Shown here piece after piece: positions 19,503-19,544 of a stretch of 19,544 nucleotides of DNA; position 1 is the stretch's first letter, and each line of letters starts with the position of its first letter. The notes under the pieces are model-generated. The model was given only the letters and a program-made list of their open reading frames with translations. It ran no database searches and was not told the DNA's origin. A program made the position numbers and the translations under genes. This DNA is from Isohypsibius dastychi (Eukaryota; Tardigrada; Eutardigrada; Parachela; Isohypsibiidae): the NCBI GenBank assembly GCA_034696485.1, contig JAQIWT010000477.1, positions 1-19,544 on the forward strand, in the 5' to 3' direction.

Positions 19503-19542
19503 CCCCCCCCCCCCAAGGGGGGGGGGGGGGGGGGGGGGGGGG
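19503..19542. repeat. Poly-C / poly-G homopolymer at the right edge
   Basis: Twelve C (19503-19514), AA, then 26 G (19517-19542) and a final CC. The run sits in what should be the intron after the first zinc-finger exon of the second PR/SET gene. The abrupt C-to-G switch at a sequence end most resembles a sequencing or assembly fault, though a true inverted homopolymer cannot be excluded. Confidence 0.75.
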
Positions 19543-19544
19543 CC

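Overview
The window looks like compact metazoan nuclear DNA, most likely from a panarthropod (a small arthropod or a tardigrade). I infer this from several signs. Genes are split by many short GT-AG introns, mostly 50-65 bp. There is a peritrophin-type chitin-binding protein, a seven-helix gustatory-type receptor with phase-0 introns near its C-terminus, a nuclear receptor, a receptor guanylate cyclase ectodomain, and PR/SET zinc-finger genes. Nothing in it looks bacterial, viral or plasmid-like. All gene models were spliced by hand, using reading frame, splice-site consensus and protein motifs.

Layout, left to right. (1) 165-1572, plus strand: the 3' part of a natriuretic-peptide-receptor/receptor-guanylate-cyclase-like gene (end of the ligand-binding domain, transmembrane helix, juxtamembrane segment). 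It loses its open frame at the start of the kinase-homology region. (2) 3649-1805, minus strand: a complete six-exon nuclear receptor. Its first intron appears to be a GC-AG intron placed exactly at the P-box. (3) 4892-5601, plus: a secreted protein with one chitin-binding (CBM14) domain and a clear TATA promoter. (4) 5941-6423 plus and 6575-6339 minus: two weaker overlapping candidates on opposite strands, one helical and one a small secreted cysteine-containing peptide. (5) 7530-7284, minus: a weak cysteine-rich ORF. (6) 7736-9228, plus: a gustatory-type receptor in four exons. (7) 10300-12022, plus: a GT31 (beta-1,3-galactosyltransferase family) type II Golgi enzyme in two exons separated by an unusually long intron. 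(8) 12431-17043, plus: a seven-exon gene that in my reading fuses a CENP-B/Tc5-transposase DNA-binding module to a cysteine-rich PRDM9-like PR/SET domain and about ten C2H2 zinc fingers. (9) 18036 to the right edge, plus: a tandem copy of the PR/SET part that has its own start and no CENP-B module, cut off before its finger array. The last 40 bases are C and G homopolymers typical of a contig edge or an assembly fault.

The genes do not form a pathway. They read as an ordinary gene-dense stretch: membrane receptor, ligand-type transcription factor, cuticle protein, chemoreceptor, glycosyltransferase. The striking part is the right-hand third, where a transposase-derived DNA-binding domain appears captured by a PRDM9-like methyltransferase/zinc-finger gene and where that gene has been tandemly duplicated.
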